From Primulina eburnea (lineage: Eukaryota; Streptophyta; Magnoliopsida; Lamiales; Gesneriaceae), in assembly GCF_022965805.1 (NCBI RefSeq), contig NC_133115.1, positions 30,495,321 to 30,559,320 on the forward strand: a stretch of DNA of 64,000 nt, given 5' to 3'. This document shows, one piece after another, positions 35,388 to 49,800 of the stretch. Within the stretch, counting starts at the first letter, position 1; each line of letters begins with the position of its first letter. The position numbers and the translations under genes were made by a program. The notes beneath the pieces were generated by a model. The model saw nothing but the letters and a program-made list of their open reading frames with translations, ran no database searches and had not been told where the DNA came from.

Positions 35388-36468
35388 ATGGCTTCGAATG
35401 CACGAACTGCTTCTTATTCATATCAAGAAGACATACACCTATGTCATGTTTATCTTGACACTTCCCAAGATCCTATCATAGGCATAAACCAATCTCGAAA
35501 TCAATTTTGGAGTCGTGTCGAGCAAAGCTACAACAGTTCCAGAGCACCCGACATGACTGAAGTTCGTAACAAAAGATCTGTGCAATCTCGTATGTGCTTA
35601 ATATTGACGGCGATTAGTAAATTAAAAGAATGCATCCAACAAGTTGAACAACTCCATCCAAGCGGTGCTTCAGATATGGATATTGTGAGTTTTGTTTTGA
35701 TAGAATATCTATACTTATAGTATTATCAGTTTTTTATATTATTTAACTTAACTTTGATTGTATATACAGATAATTCGCGCAAAAGAGTTAATGAAACAGG
35801 ATTCTAATTTCAAGAAAGGTTTTAAGTTTGATCATGTATGGTCTATTATAAAAGATATGGAGAAATTTGCAACTTCGTCAAATCATTCACGGTCAACAAT
35901 TCAAAGAGGTATTGAATTTTTCGACTCTCAACAATCGGACACACAAGCAACGGATTCCCCCAAATCAGCGTCCCCTGGCTTATCACCATTTGAGATTAAT
36001 TTAAGTGATGAAAATATTGGTGGTATTTCATCACAGCGGCCACTTGGAGTGAAAAAAGCAAAATTGAAAAAGGAAAAAGATGAATATATTTCACAGACAA
36101 TTGAATCAATGAGATTAGGACAAGAAAAAATTCTCGAAATAATCCAAACTGGAAATGCTTATCGTGAACATAACAAAGAATTACAGATAAAACGTACGCA
36201 ACAAACTGAACGAAAATTGGAACAAAATGGAACAAAAATAGAAAAAAATCGACAAATGTTGGATTTAACTAGGTTTCAAGAAGAAAACAAAATTTTGGTA
36301 ATCGATCTCAACTCAATTCAAAATCCATCTTTGCGTGAAAATTTTAGGGCCAAACAGTCAAGAATTTTGAGTGAGAGAGAAGAAAGGAAACGTGCACGTG
36401 ATAGTCTCGACTATGGAAAATATTTTGGAGACATTGGAGGATCTGGATCCAGCTTACCTCCGTTTTAA
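35388..36468 (+). CDS. Harbinger MYB/SANT-like DNA-binding protein, two exons
   Basis: Exons 35388-35684 and 35770-36468 (GT-AG, phase 0), 331 residues, open throughout. The N-terminal trihelix/SANT-like domain (about 10-110) has YQEDIHLCHVYLDTSQDPI, then QFWSRVEQSYNSS and KRSVQSRMCLILTAI. Exon 2 gives FDHVWSIIKDMEKF and a Lys/Glu-rich coiled-coil tail, as in the 'no apical meristem-associated' C-terminal domain found in these proteins. In PIF/Harbinger elements the MYB-like protein helps the transposase enter the nucleus and bind element ends. It is intact although its partner transposase has a stop. Confidence 0.85.
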
Positions 36469-38037
36469 ATTTAAGTGCTTGTCATCCTTATTTTATTGTA
36501 TTGTGGTATGATTTTTAATAGTTTGTTGTTTATTATCTTGTTTAGGTTTATGTTGTATCATTATCTTTGATTTTAAGTGTTGTCATCTTATTTTATTTTA
36601 TGTTGTATTGTAATGTCAATTTTAATAATTTAGTGTTTTTTTATGTTTGTTTATTTAATTTTGTATCATTTTCTTTGATTTTAAAAAAATTAGTGTTTGA
36701 AATCTTAATTTTTTTATACTTGTATCTTTGTATTCAATATTAATTAATTTAATTATAACTACATAATTAAGATATTCATGACATATTTTATACTATTTTA
36801 TTTACTACAAGCAATTTATCAAAAATAATTTATTAACATAATAATATTATCTTTATTAATTATGTATGAAATTAAAATATCCAAGTTTTTTAAATCACTT
36901 TGTTAAAATTTATTGTTTGAAATAATACATTTTAATAATTAAATTAGATTATAAAACTAATTATATAATATTTAGAGTTTAAGTAATATAACATAAAAAA
37001 ACAATTAAAAAAAAAAAAAAATCAACGCTATTGCTATAGTGTTGCACCAAATTTGGTGCAACACTGTAGCAAATCTTTATCTTGGCGTCAAACATAGCGC
37101 TGGGTTGAAGAAGGAACAAACTACACCATCTTGTTTTTTACGCTAATTTAGAGCTCGATTGGAGAAGCTCTTTGTGAAGATAGAAGCATACTTACTTAGA
37201 CCATCATGATGGGAAAAAGAGAGGTATTATGTTCGTGTAGGTGTTGGAGATAAGAAATAACATCCAGGGTTTAAGGTATTTGCCGGTCGATCCTTATATT
37301 TATGGAAAATAGTTTTTTCTCACCAACTTGTTCAATTTTATATTTTGATCTACCAAACTGTAAAAGTTTAGTTTTAGTACATTAATTTTTTATTTTTGAC
37401 TATTTTGGTTGACTTTCTTATTTGACGCGAAAAAATGATGATTTGACATCCCAAATTGCTGACATTAAATCATAAATTCTTGATTTTTCAGATGTCACGT
37501 TAGCAATTAAACTAACACAATCGAAAATTAATAGTTTATATATCAAACCAAACTTTTGACAATTTAATATACCAAAACTCAAAATTATACAAATTATTGG
37601 ACCAAAAAATCATTTATATATATCTATATGTGTGTGTGTGTGTGTGTTTAGCTTTGTTATGCTGCCTACCAATCAATTAACTTTTGTGTTCACCAATAAG
37701 ATGACACTCACCAATTAGATATACAATATTGATATGTTTCATCATATCCAATAGATAAATATCACCCAATTGATAGACACGGAAATAAACACGATTAGTT
37801 GACAACACAACAAAATGTATATATATGTATATAACAGATAATGACAAACTAAAATTTTAAGCCGCGTTTCAGGTTTTAAAATAATTTTATTTTGTGAATA
37901 CTAAAAATGGACTATTATATTTTTGTTATGCAATTTACATGTTTTTCACTTTTCGTTTTGAATTTGATGATAGTAACCCCTACTTTATTTTAATTTTTTT
38001 TCAGTTTAATTATTTTTCATCGAAACACTAGCTTGTT
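36469..38037. other. AT-rich flank of Harbinger 1 and intergenic DNA
   Basis: No gene. Holds the palindrome near 37035-37070, a (TG)n run at 37629-37647, and otherwise nothing recognisable. Confidence 0.45.
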
Positions 38038-39279
38038 TATTGGGTTAAGCGTGTATGAGTGAAAGTAGTATTGAGATTGATGACCTCCTAGGAAGTTCTC
38101 ATGCGTCAAGTTGGTGATGTTATGTCGCTTGATCTGGTTGGCTAAGTGAGCCGTAAAAGAGTGACACCAGATCTTAACGGGTAATACTATCTCTGTTGGG
38201 GACAGGGCTGACGGTAGGAAAAGGGTTAGACTGATCTATGAGGTATATGAGACAGCACCAGCAGATAGACACGCACATCTCCGGACTCATGGGCCTAACA
38301 GTCTGATCCATTAGCACTCAAGTAGTTAAATTTTGCGCTGCCACAAGTATAAGGAAATAAAGTTGCGTCTTGGCTAACAACTATAGCTTTTGACCCAGTG
38401 GTAAGCGCTTGATCATAACAATTGGTATCAGAGCAAGGTCATGGGTTCAAGTCTCCGAAGAAGTATATGAAGGGGAATGTTGGGTTAAGCGTGCATGAGT
38501 GAGAGTAGTACTGAGATGAGTGGCTTCCTGAGAAGTTCATATGAATTAAGTTGCCAACGTTATGACGCTTGATCTCGTTGGCTAAATGGACCGTAAAAGA
38601 GTAATATCAGATCTTAATGGGCAATACTGTCTCAGCTGGGAACAAGACTGACGGTAGAGAAAAGATAAGAATGATCTCTAAGAGATATGAGACAGTACCA
38701 ACAGATTGGACCCATGGGTCTAACAGCCAACCAATTAGCACTCTACGCTGCCACAAGTATGAGAAAATAAAGTTAGTCTTGGCTAACAACTATAGCTTTT
38801 GGCCTAATGGTAAGCGATTGATTCTAACAATTGATATCAAAACGAGGTCATGTGTTCAAGTCTCCCAAGAATCATATTTTTATACGTCTTGGGGGGATGT
38901 TGGGTTAAGCATGCATGAGTGAGAGTAGTACTGAGATGTGTGACCTCCTGAGAAGTTCTCATGTGTCAAGTTGCTGACATTACGCCGCTTGATTTGGTTA
39001 GTTAAGTGGGTCGTAAAAGAGTTACACCAGATCTTAACGTGTAATAATGTCTCTGTTGAGAACAGGGTCGACGGTAGGGAAATGGTAAGACTGGTCTCTA
39101 AGAGATATGAGACAGCACCAGCAGATAGACACGCACCTCTCCGACTCATGAGCCTAACAGCCCGACCCATTAGCACCCAAGTAGGTGCATTCTGCGATGT
39201 CACAAGTATGAGGAAATAAAATTGCGTCTTGACTAATAGCTATAGGTTTTGACTTAATGGTAAACGCTTGATCCTAACA
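38038..39279 (+). mobile_element. Tandem TRIM retrotransposon array, three LTRs and two internal domains
   Basis: LTR1 38038-38420, internal 38421-38477, LTR2 38478-38829, internal 38830-38897, LTR3 38898-39279. LTRs run TGTTGGGTTAAGC...CTAACA (LTR1 starts TAT, LTR2 has an internal deletion). The internal domains are only 57 and 68 bases: a PBS (TGGTATCAGAGC at 38423-38434, decayed in the second) and a purine tract (GAAGGGGAA; GGGGGGA) directly before the next LTR. There is no coding capacity. The first ~60 bases of each LTR resemble the 3' half of plant 5S rRNA (TTAAGCGTGC, GAGAGTAGTACT, GTGACCTCCT, GAAGT), the hallmark of Cassandra TRIMs. No target duplication was found at the outer ends. 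Confidence 0.85.
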
Positions 39280-40858
39280 TTATAACTCAAGAATGTTGAC
39301 ATTGTATTAACATTGCTGGTGCATTCGATGTTATGTCGGATTTTGATGAAAAATTACTATTAAAAAAAGAAGTTGATGAATTGATCGATAACATAACAAA
39401 AATTGAAAAACGTGCAACTTTTGCATGACAAAAAACATTTGAGTTTTTAAGATTCAAAATTTCTTTTTCCCACATTTTGACATTTGAAAATTAATTATTT
39501 TTATACATTTATAATTACCCTTCATAAAACATCGACTATAAATAAGTATTGTATTCATCGCACATGAATTTCTAAATTAGTTTCAAGATTCAACCTTTTC
39601 CATCTAAAAATCTTGCCATTCGTCTAATTTATTCTTTTTTTATCTTGGCATATATTATTATGCGACAAATCTTGTTTTTAAATTTTTTAAAGCTGTTTGT
39701 TTTAAAAGTTTAATTGATTTTATTTGTTTAACGTACCTTTCTAAGAGCTCAAAAGACTATTCCATAACAAAGAGACTATTTCATAAATTATCGATTTTGA
39801 CCGCGTGGAACACTTCTTTGGTACATGTTTTAAAGATTTAAACAATGCAAAGAATACAAAGATTCTACAAACTCCTTTTTATAATATAAAATGGGAACCA
39901 AATAATTATTTCAAATGATTTCAAATCCCATGTCTTCATCGTCGAATACCACACAACTGAAGAAAATCGAAACTTTCTTCTGGGGGAAGTAATTCTAATG
40001 TTTAAAGGTCAGATGTTAACATCTACATCTAAAAAGCATTGTTGACAGTCAGAGGGCATCAAACAGATGACAATAATTTAAATATTTTATAACATAAATA
40101 AAATGGGTAGGTACATAAGAATTCGCTAGTTCAAAACTTTGTGCCCATGCAAGCAATAAAGGACTTGCGCAAATCATACCTTAGAGCAGGAAATAACCAT
40201 AATGGTAATAAATAGACTCTTATCTCCAGTTCCATTTTGACGTTTTCTTCTTCAGCAGCAGATTGTTTAGGGCGTGGCCGAACCAGTAATCCAAGTATCA
40301 GAATTTACCTCATAAAATAGCTCAGCATTACAGATTAGTGCAAACTTGATTAGTCAGGAAAGTGTTGAAATTTCTCCTTCGAGATCCTAATTTAATGTTT
40401 TGTGAAAGGCAACCTAAGCAGCAAAAAAGGTATAAGTCGTCCTTGCAGCAGTACAATGAAGCATAAACTAGACAGATTTTAATTGATCGTCTTATAAAAA
40501 ACAATATCAGTATATCAGAAAAAGTATATTCTAAATCTACTGCTGTTGGAAGAATTTATGTTATGCCCATTAATAAACTACGTTTGATCACGTTTGTATA
40601 CCAAGACAAGCTGCTTATTCATCTTTAATAATATCATTCATGTTTCATCTAATAGAGAAATGTATCCTGATCAAGATTACCAGAAAATAATCCCAGAGAA
40701 AGGAATTATGAATCAAACATTTGAATAAATCAGCTATCATGTAATTATAGATTTTTTTCGGAACAAGGATCTTATCCAATAAGTAGCATTTTATAATATA
40801 AAGAAACACATTTATATATGTATTGCCTAGGACTAAAATTTTGATACAGGGCTAAAGT
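39280..40858. other. Intergenic, PUS7 3' flank
   Basis: No gene or domain. AT-rich up to about 39900. The last several hundred bases should contain the 3' UTR of the minus-strand PUS7 gene; no clear polyadenylation signal could be fixed. Confidence 0.4.
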
Positions 40859-43800
40859 TCAATTGCAGATGCTTACAGATGTTGATGTCTTCAGCAGTTC
40901 TCTTACTGCCATGGTAGCATAACAGGAAGATGGGAGAGTAAAGCTCAACTTGAGAGCTGTTAGGTTCTCCTGTGTCTTGGAGACATCCTCTGGTTGCATA
41001 TCCTCCCCTCTATCACCCACCATTTCTCCACTTTCTGTAGACATCTCTATCTCATTCCCGACTTTGTATGGCTTCAGCTTCAAATCAGCTTGCCACTTGT
41101 TTTGTACCTTCTCATCTCTACCATAGGTAACTGGAAATGACTCGGCAACAATTTCCCAATCTGTCTTTGCCAAAGGTGCATCCATATCTTTGTATTTGAC
41201 CAATTCCCTATGACAAATGAAAAAGAAAAATCTAGTAAAAGTAACCAACTTTCAGTAAATGATATTGCAGGAAAAGTAAACAAAAAAGGTCAAGCAGACC
41301 ATTCAAAGTCCTTAGGCCTTTCAAATACACGCCTATATGCCCCTGTAATCTTAATCATTGAGAACTCCCTGCAAGAAGTAATACCAATTATCAGAAAAAT
41401 GAAGCCAAACTCTACAGAAGCATTTGCTTGTCACAACAAAATGGAAAGCAAGCAAGTATTAAACATATAAGGAGATGTGAGATTCCATTCCAAGTTGAAT
41501 ATGATACAAATGTTAAGTCGATTATAAACTTTGGCTTAGAAATTTTAGTGTGAAGTTGGAAATCCGATTTTAAATGGTTCTTAAAATCGTGATCATTATA
41601 AGCCCACAAAAAATGTGAGTATGTGACTATGCTTATAAGGCACACGAGGCTGAGCCATTGTACTTACATGCATGCTAAGGTACAGCTCTACAATGAAGTG
41701 CATGTCTCGGACAAAAAACACTAGCTTTGGTATGCTTTAAAGATGCTTTCTAAGTGTGCCTTAAATGCAGGATGTTGAATCTAAATAGAAATGCAAGATG
41801 TTCTGTCGTTTTTGTCTATAAACTAATGAATTTATGTTTTATTTTGGTTAATTGTTCGTAAAGTACATATTTGATATGTGGTGAAATTTTCTTGTAAATT
41901 TTATATTTTATTTTATTATTTCTCAATGTGTTTCATTTCAATTAGCATGTGTCTTGCCTAGTGCCTAGACTCTAGAATACTATCTTATTACTTATACACC
42001 TTGCACCCTTTAATAGTAATATTTAGAATAGTTGAATTTCCATCTGTAAGAGATCCATAGATTGTGACACACACTGACCAATTCGTACCATTTCGAGTGA
42101 CTGTTTGGTCCTACCACAGATCAAACGTGAATGAAAAGCTTGAGCAAGTTATACTGCCTGTTCAAGGAACTCTTTTGCGCACTTAGATTTCTAAATTGGT
42201 TGTGATTAACAAATGGAATTTCGGACTATAACCCCCAAATACTGAGGCAACTCGAATCCACGGACTTTTGTGGCCGAGTGTTAGATGTGGGTTGAAACTC
42301 AAAAGTATGGAGAACAATGAGATCCCGAAATGTTATGATAACTGGTTCCCTTTGTTAACATCGTCAGTCAAAGAAGATGAAAGATGATGATAGACAAAAG
42401 AAAAAATACCAAATTCAAGAGCTTGAAATGCTAAGTACATTCAGTTCCATTTTTATGCCCTTCTGTCCTCTCCTTTTGATGAATTAACTATCTACTCAAT
42501 AACAAAATCTTGGACAATTTCTATGACCCGTAACTTTAACTAACTCACTTGGTATTGTGCAAGCTCTCTGTCAAGCTGATACCATCCTGAAAAGTTTAAA
42601 AATAAGAATAAGCAGGAAGTTGTAAAAAGAAAACTAACCATGAAAAGCAGGAAAAAAGGTCAATCACGAGCACTAATGGTAGAAATATTATGTCATGTGT
42701 ATTGACATGTCATCACTACATTAGTTTGATCCATGTACCCAACAGCCATTATCCATTTCTCATACACATGCATAACATTGAGCAACCACATGTAAAACCC
42801 CAATTTTTAGAATCAAAAAATTTGTTTCTGAAGACCCTCCAGAATAAGTGTACCGTTTTCAAACTTGTAATACGGAAACGATGTCGGTTGGATTGGACCA
42901 TAGATATATCAATGGAAATATAAAAATCTTATCTGTCTGTGGAATGATCTAAGCCCAATATAGTTCTTCGTGCATTCAAAAATGTTGGTATCTTCATTAT
43001 ATCAGTTAATATTATTGTGGTACCTTACCACAATCACATGGTTAATACCCAAGACAAGACCACATTAAAGATTCCGAATACTTAGGTCCTAAAGGATTTA
43101 TAGTAAAATAAAAATAAAAAGTTAGATCCAAAAAAAAAAAACAAGCAAGCAAGAAGTATGTGAAGAGGTCTGATTCATTACTCCTCTTCTTATCTCCGCT
43201 TACTGCATAAACATTTTCTTCGTGAGATAAAAATAAGCTAATCTGATGTTGTGAGTTTAAAAAAGTTTAATTAGAAATGTTACAAGTGTCCAAAAGGAAG
43301 TAATAATTAAAAAAAGGTTTTTACTGTTGAAATAAATGAAAATGGCATTTATGATGTATTTTTTTCATCTAAGTTTTTATTATAGAAAAAATAATTTATA
43401 ATACATTTAATAATAAAAATGGTAAATTAAATATTAATTTAGAATAATATAAAATATAATTAAATAAAATAAAAAAAAAATTATTTGTAGAAAAAGACAT
43501 TCGTAAATGTATGAAAAACATCGTTATTTGTCAGTTAAAAAAAATTTGTTATTTTTTGACAACATTTCCTTAAAAATAATTTTGATAATTAGATCACTGA
43601 CGTAATCAAAATATAATATTTATAAATAATAATAAAAAAAGAAGAATAGATATGGAATAAATGAAGTGAGGTAAAAAGAGTAAGATATTGGTAAAATTCG
43701 AAAAGGTAGACAACGCATTTTAATTAGTAAAAACAATAAATAAAAACAGCCCAACAACACGAGGAGCTTTGGTTCTATTCTGTTCATAAATGCTCTAGAC

Positions 43801-46800
43801 ATATGTTCCAAAACAGAACCCTTTACCTGTTCACTGTTCCTGAAGGAACAAAAAACATAAACAAATTGTTTTGGGTATTGTAAGCAGAACCAAAATTGTT
43901 TTTACTCAAAAATGGTAGATCTAGATCGGCATCCCAAAAAATGAATCTACAAACTGAAAAAACCAAACAAACAAACAAGATCAGAAACGAGTATCTCACC
44001 TTTTCTGCTAAGTCATGATAGACTTTTTCAATATCATTTGTTGGATAAGTTATCCTCGACCTGCCAATATCAGAGCATCAAAAAGGTTGCTGGCAACTAC
44101 ACCTCCTACCCTTTGTAAAAAGGGGAATATTTATGAATATTTTAAATAAATAATTAGATAAACTAGAGATTAGGGAAAGGAACTTTAGCCACATTACAAG
44201 GTGTCAGGTTCTACTAAACTTTACCCAGGTAAAGGAAGGATAATATCATCAACAGTGTAATCTCCGGTGCCTATATCATCTTCCTTAATTACCTGCTCAG
44301 AAGAAACATCTTAGATTCTTACAAGTAAAAATAATCATACATAGAGAATACGAAGACGGCCATTCCAATGTTATACAGCAGATTAAACGTGATAATTAAT
44401 AGGAATGTTTAGTCTTGCCTATGGGTCACAAACAACCATGTTTAAACATCCTGATTTATATCTCGTAGAACAATAACAACACGAAGTCCATAAATTAATA
44501 TATGGATGAAATGCAGCTAAAAGTACAGTTTGAAGAAATTTGGAATAGTTTACAACTTTAAAAAGCAAAAAGACTATTCCAACATATATAAGATCAATTC
44601 TAAACCCAAAAATCCTATTCTAGGTCCAGATCATCAGTGATACAGAAAGCCAAATCGACACTAATTCGATGGGATAATATATACTAAAGGCAGAGCATTT
44701 TCTAATTGTTTGAAAGATGATTTAAGAATGGGTATTCAACACAGTTAAACAATGATCGTTTCAAGGTTTCTCTTAGAAGATAATAATTTTTGGAGATGCC
44801 ATCCATTTACCTTTTACTTCAGAATCAATTAATGAAATAGCTTATCGCAAATTTAAAGTAGATACCTTCACTATGATATATCTTTCACATGAAAGGGTAG
44901 AAATGATAAAAGAGAAGATATTTCTGTTTGTATTATATGTACATAAACTTAGGGTCGGTCAGCCATAGGTGGTATCGTACAGTGCCGTTGCAATATCAAT
45001 ACTTCGTATACATTAACTGCTTTCTGATAACAAAGTTCATACGCGGTTTAATTGTCTTTCATACAATTCCTACAAGCAAGTCCTTAAAGCCTAAAAGCAA
45101 AGAAAATTTACATATATGCCCAACACGAGTGCATCATATGGCAAAAGTGTGTGCTCTCATACTAAACAATAAGAAGATTTGAAGTGAATGAATAAGATTT
45201 GTTCCCAATTTTTTCGAAAAGATATTAAGTGAATAAATGAAATATGGACAGTAGAAGAAAATACCTTGATCAATGTGGATGTTAAATCTGGAGCATCAGT
45301 TATGCCACCTAGATCATCATCTACATGATCGCATCCGTCATTTTTACTCTCCAAATACAATATTTTTACTTTGTCCGCAGCATTTGCATCTTTGCAGTAC
45401 ACCAAATCACCCAACACAATCTGGTGAACCCCTACATAAGGATAATTAGCAAACAAAGAGATATAAGTTGAGGTCTCGGTTGTATTCTCCTTCTTATGCA
45501 GTTCAATATAGAAACTTCGCAACTAACAGTGAGCAGAAAAGGGAGGAAAGACAAAACGAAAAGGAGAAAGCGGCCAGAGTGAAGACGGTGGCTCCAGAGG
45601 AGAGGAAATAAAGGAATAAAAATGCTTTTTGCACTCCATTTTTGACTTCTCACACTCCAAATAAGACGTATACATTAAACGAGATGTCGAAACTATATCA
45701 GAACGATCATGGGTAAACCTAATGCGATTCATTAGAAGTTTTCCACAGTTTCACTTATAACAATCATTAGTAAACTTGCGGGAGTTTGTTAATCAAAAAC
45801 TTTCTGCAGAAAACCAATAAAATATTATTTCTCCATGGCCAAAATATAACATAGAATGCAGAAAACTACACATACCATATTTTTGAACTCTTATACTTGC
45901 TGCGTGGTTCCATAGATAGCTCTGATAACTATGCACAAACCTAAAAGTTGAAAATGAAGCATCTTCACAGATTATGAGATGTAAATTTTTATTCGAAGGG
46001 ACAAAAGTTAGTTTGCCAACAAAACACTGCATCAGTGCTTTGTCTACAACATTGTTTCCATTTTATCTAACCTCATATCATACCATACAAAGGCCTCACT
46101 GCATCAAAAATTGACGAAGCACGCACCATTGGAAAACTAACATCAAATAATATTGGCAATAATAATCATCAAGTCTTACGATGTAGACCAATCAAGTTCA
46201 TATAAAAGTTGAAAAAAAAAACAGTCAATATGCTATCAGGTTGTTAGAGTAAAGGGACATGCAATCTGGAGAGTAAGCATAACAGAAGCTTTCTCAAATT
46301 CTGCCAAATCATATGACAAACGTATGCATGAGTAATGACTAAGAATTTGTTCTACACTAGAATACAAGGACTAATTATAATTTTTTAATGAGAGAGAAAA
46401 TCATAATTTTGCCGCAAAATGTCTACTGCCTACCAGGGAGGTGGGAAGAAAATGTGGAGAAGGGAGGTATTCTGGAGTATATTCGGTGAGGAATAAGAAA
46501 CTACAAAACCATTGACATATTTTTAGAATCAAAAGAGAGAACAAGAAAGATCCAACCAATAAAGATTCATAATCTTTCTAAGTTGATAAATCTCAACTAT
46601 GGCATCCTCTCGTTAATTTGGATAGACTGCCCTATCCTTCCATGTCAGATAAAATTACAGAAGCAGACCGGGTATCAAAATAAAGTCAACATGCAGCATC
46701 TTCAAGCCATAACAAGAATGGAGCTACAACATGAATAATGTATTTTCATATTCATGATTCAGCAAAAGTGAAAATGATGGTAAAATGGAATCAGGCTGAA

Positions 46801-49800
46801 GTAGTTAAAAATAGGATACCATAATAACAGTTGCAGGGACAAAACAAGAAAAGAGGAAAAATCTTCACAGTTCATACAAACAATGGTACAAATGGACTTT
46901 ACAGAAAATAAAGGGGGTACAGTTTTTTGTGAAGTTCAAATGGGCTGTTCGCAACTCTTAAGGAGTAACTCCACACATTCTCTCAGCTTAGGATATTTTG
47001 GAATCATTTCAAATGAATGATGTTTTTGTTTCTTGTTTCTCCGTATTGGAGAAAGCCTGTTTGAAGGCTAAAAAATCTTTAATCAAGAAAAGAAGTAATT
47101 GTTTGACAAAATCAGTAACAAAGCAAATTGTAATTTTTTGAAATGACTGAAAATGTCTTAAGTTATTAGTATTTTATTTCGTTAAACGGAACTTTTCAAA
47201 TAAATAATTAACAATACATGTAATGAATAAAGGATAAAATTGATATTAGCAAATATTAAATTAAAAATATAAATTGTATTAAATAAAAACAATAAGTTAA
47301 ATAACATCCAAAAAAAGATATATAAAATTTACGAACAAAGTTATATTTTATGAATCATATAAAAATAAAAAGAGGATGTTGAATAAATTTGTTTAAAAAT
47401 AAAATATGTAACATTTGCAAACAAATAAAAGAGGAAAACCTATTTGTGAAATACATGAATTAAGTAAGGATAGTAAAACTTTTGTAAAACATAGAAGATT
47501 GAAAAGGTTTTTTAGCTTATAAACAACAAACAGCAATGGCTCACATTGTTTCTTGCTATAGCTTTTCCAGAAACAGAACTGTTTACCCATTTATTGTTTC
47601 CAAAAAAAATAGAATATAAACGCCCTCGTTTTTATGAGCCTCCCAAATAAACCCTTTATAGTTCTTTTTGATTCAAGGTGGTAATAATTTCCAACTTTTT
47701 AATCAGCACAAAACTTTAGACTACACCAACAAACACATAGCCGTAAACCACCAAAACCAAGCTGAATTAAGAAGAGATGCACTAGTACAGAAGTAACTAG
47801 CAGAACTAGGATGGATTGATTTGCTAGGGGGAGAGCAAATAGTAAGATTAGTAACAAATATAATCAATTTGTGGTCTTGCTTCATAATAACCATGAATCA
47901 AAATTACATGCAAACCAAATTAATAAAATTAGATTGTGGTAGTGAAAAAAAAGTAGACACGTGTAAGTTTTAAATAAAACCTTGATCAGTTAAAATCACT
48001 TACATCATTCTCAATGTCCTGGGTATAGCCAACAAAGCTTGCAAGTAATTTCCAGGAGATTTTTGGAAACAATGCAGCTGAATTTTCAAAAAAAGAAAAT
48101 GCTAATTATGAGCAGGAAAATAAGTTATCTGCGTAAAAACAAAAAGGAAAAACTAAGAAGTTCACAATGAAAGGAGCTTATTGTTGCTTTTTAAGTAGAA
48201 TGAACGAAAAAATATCAATGGTCAAACCAAAAAAGCTGCATATTTAGCCCAATACTTAACGAAGGTAATTGACAGGAGGAACTTCTAGTATTTTAAAACA
48301 AAACCTTGAAATAAACTAAATCCATTATGATGCCTCTTGACTCTTGGAAACTATTCATATACGAGAATTTTGGGGAGCATAACCAAATTCCATAGTATTT
48401 CAATGTATATCATTTAGGTGTACACTGTAATAATCCTGTGACTGGATTCCGCTATTTGAATTATAAATCCTATGAGGTTGAGTAGAAAATAGGAGTTGAG
48501 TCCTGCAGAGTCTGCGACATCTTCAAATTCCCTTCAATTGGCTCAACAACTTGGGCCTTGGCGTACATTTCAGACGCAGTTGTAAATTTTGATCTGGTAG
48601 ACATAATTTTAGAGATCCAGCCCAAAATGTGTCATTTTTACGGAATTTGACTAGTGAAGGCAATATTTGATACAGATTGTAAATTCCAAAATATTTATAG
48701 AAAACTACTAGTGATTGTGATTTGATCCGACACATTTAATTTGTCTACACTTCTATCCCAAAATTTCCAAATTTTTTTATTCCCATCCAATGAAGGCTTA
48801 AACATTAACAAATAAATATTGGCAGGTGATAGTAAAATCTGTTGCATTAAAAAAAGGAAGACTGTAAATGCAAAACAGGATCCTTACAATAGCACGCTCT
48901 GCAACTAGATGACGAGGTAACTGTCTTAGAGTTCCTTCAATGTCGCCACTCTCCTTGTAATATTCCCGTATCTTTTTTATAGCATCCCTTTGTGATCAAT
49001 ATATTAGTCAAGATAAACCTATTGTCAAGTCTAGACCCAGAACCCTTCAAGTTAAACCATATATATGTATGTATGTGCAAGGAGAAAAGAAAAAGGATAT
49101 CCCCTTCTCTTGGATCAAGAATCAAGTTAACCGCAGTTTTCCATTCTCCACGCAGTAATGCAGCTCCAATGAGATGAGTAGGCACAGAACTGCTTCCAAA
49201 ACGCTAAAACATGTGGGATGAAATGAGATAACAATCCATACAGGAAAAAGGTAAAAAATCCAAACAATGTTCATGTTTACATTTTAGTAAACATCAACCT
49301 TCATGGAAATAAAGAACGACTCATATGCATGAGCATGTCCCACCAAATATCTCAGCAATATAGGTAAGTATTACATACAGCGCTGCAAAGTAAATATACA
49401 AGTACACAACTACAGTGGTCATCAAATACCAAGGCCATTCTCTTTCGACACTATTAATTGCAAAAATATTATGGCATGTGTTATGAAACATGGAATGTTG
49501 CAAATGTTATTTCAAATTTTAATGTAGCATATATGCAATTACAGTTCATAAACAAGTTTAATTAGCTAAGGCTTGTCTTCGCCTAAATGCTTGTGACTTT
49601 GTTCAAATCAGGCCAATGAATTACGAGAGTGCATGATATACTATGGATTTGGTTTCCATTGATTTTTTGTTGCTCGGGGACGGGTAAAGGTTTGACACAG
49701 TTCATTAGTATACCGAAAAGAATTTTCAGTCTACAACAGTACAAGAATATCATCACATGTGATTAACTTCAAGTTACCGTACATTAAATTATAACTCATT

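Larger units (their letters stand above)
33100..37105. mobile_element. PIF/Harbinger DNA transposon 1 (approximate limits)
   Basis: Contains the two genes expected of the superfamily in divergent arrangement: a DDE transposase (minus, 33510-34859) and a MYB/SANT-like DNA-binding partner (plus, 35388-36468). Both flanks are extremely AT-rich. On the right, at about 37035-37070, lies the palindrome GTTGCACCAAATTTGGTGCAAC, a plausible subterminal structure. Terminal inverted repeats and a 3-bp target duplication were not resolved, so both limits are estimates. Confidence 0.65.

Noticed and set aside
38400..38460. A tRNA gene in the TRIM array
   Set aside because: Box-like words are present but the sequence does not form a full cloverleaf, and it is explained by the LTR end plus a primer-binding site repeated in each unit.
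38617..39219. Open frames within the TRIM repeats
   Set aside because: They lie in LTR sequence of a non-coding element and show no protein similarity.
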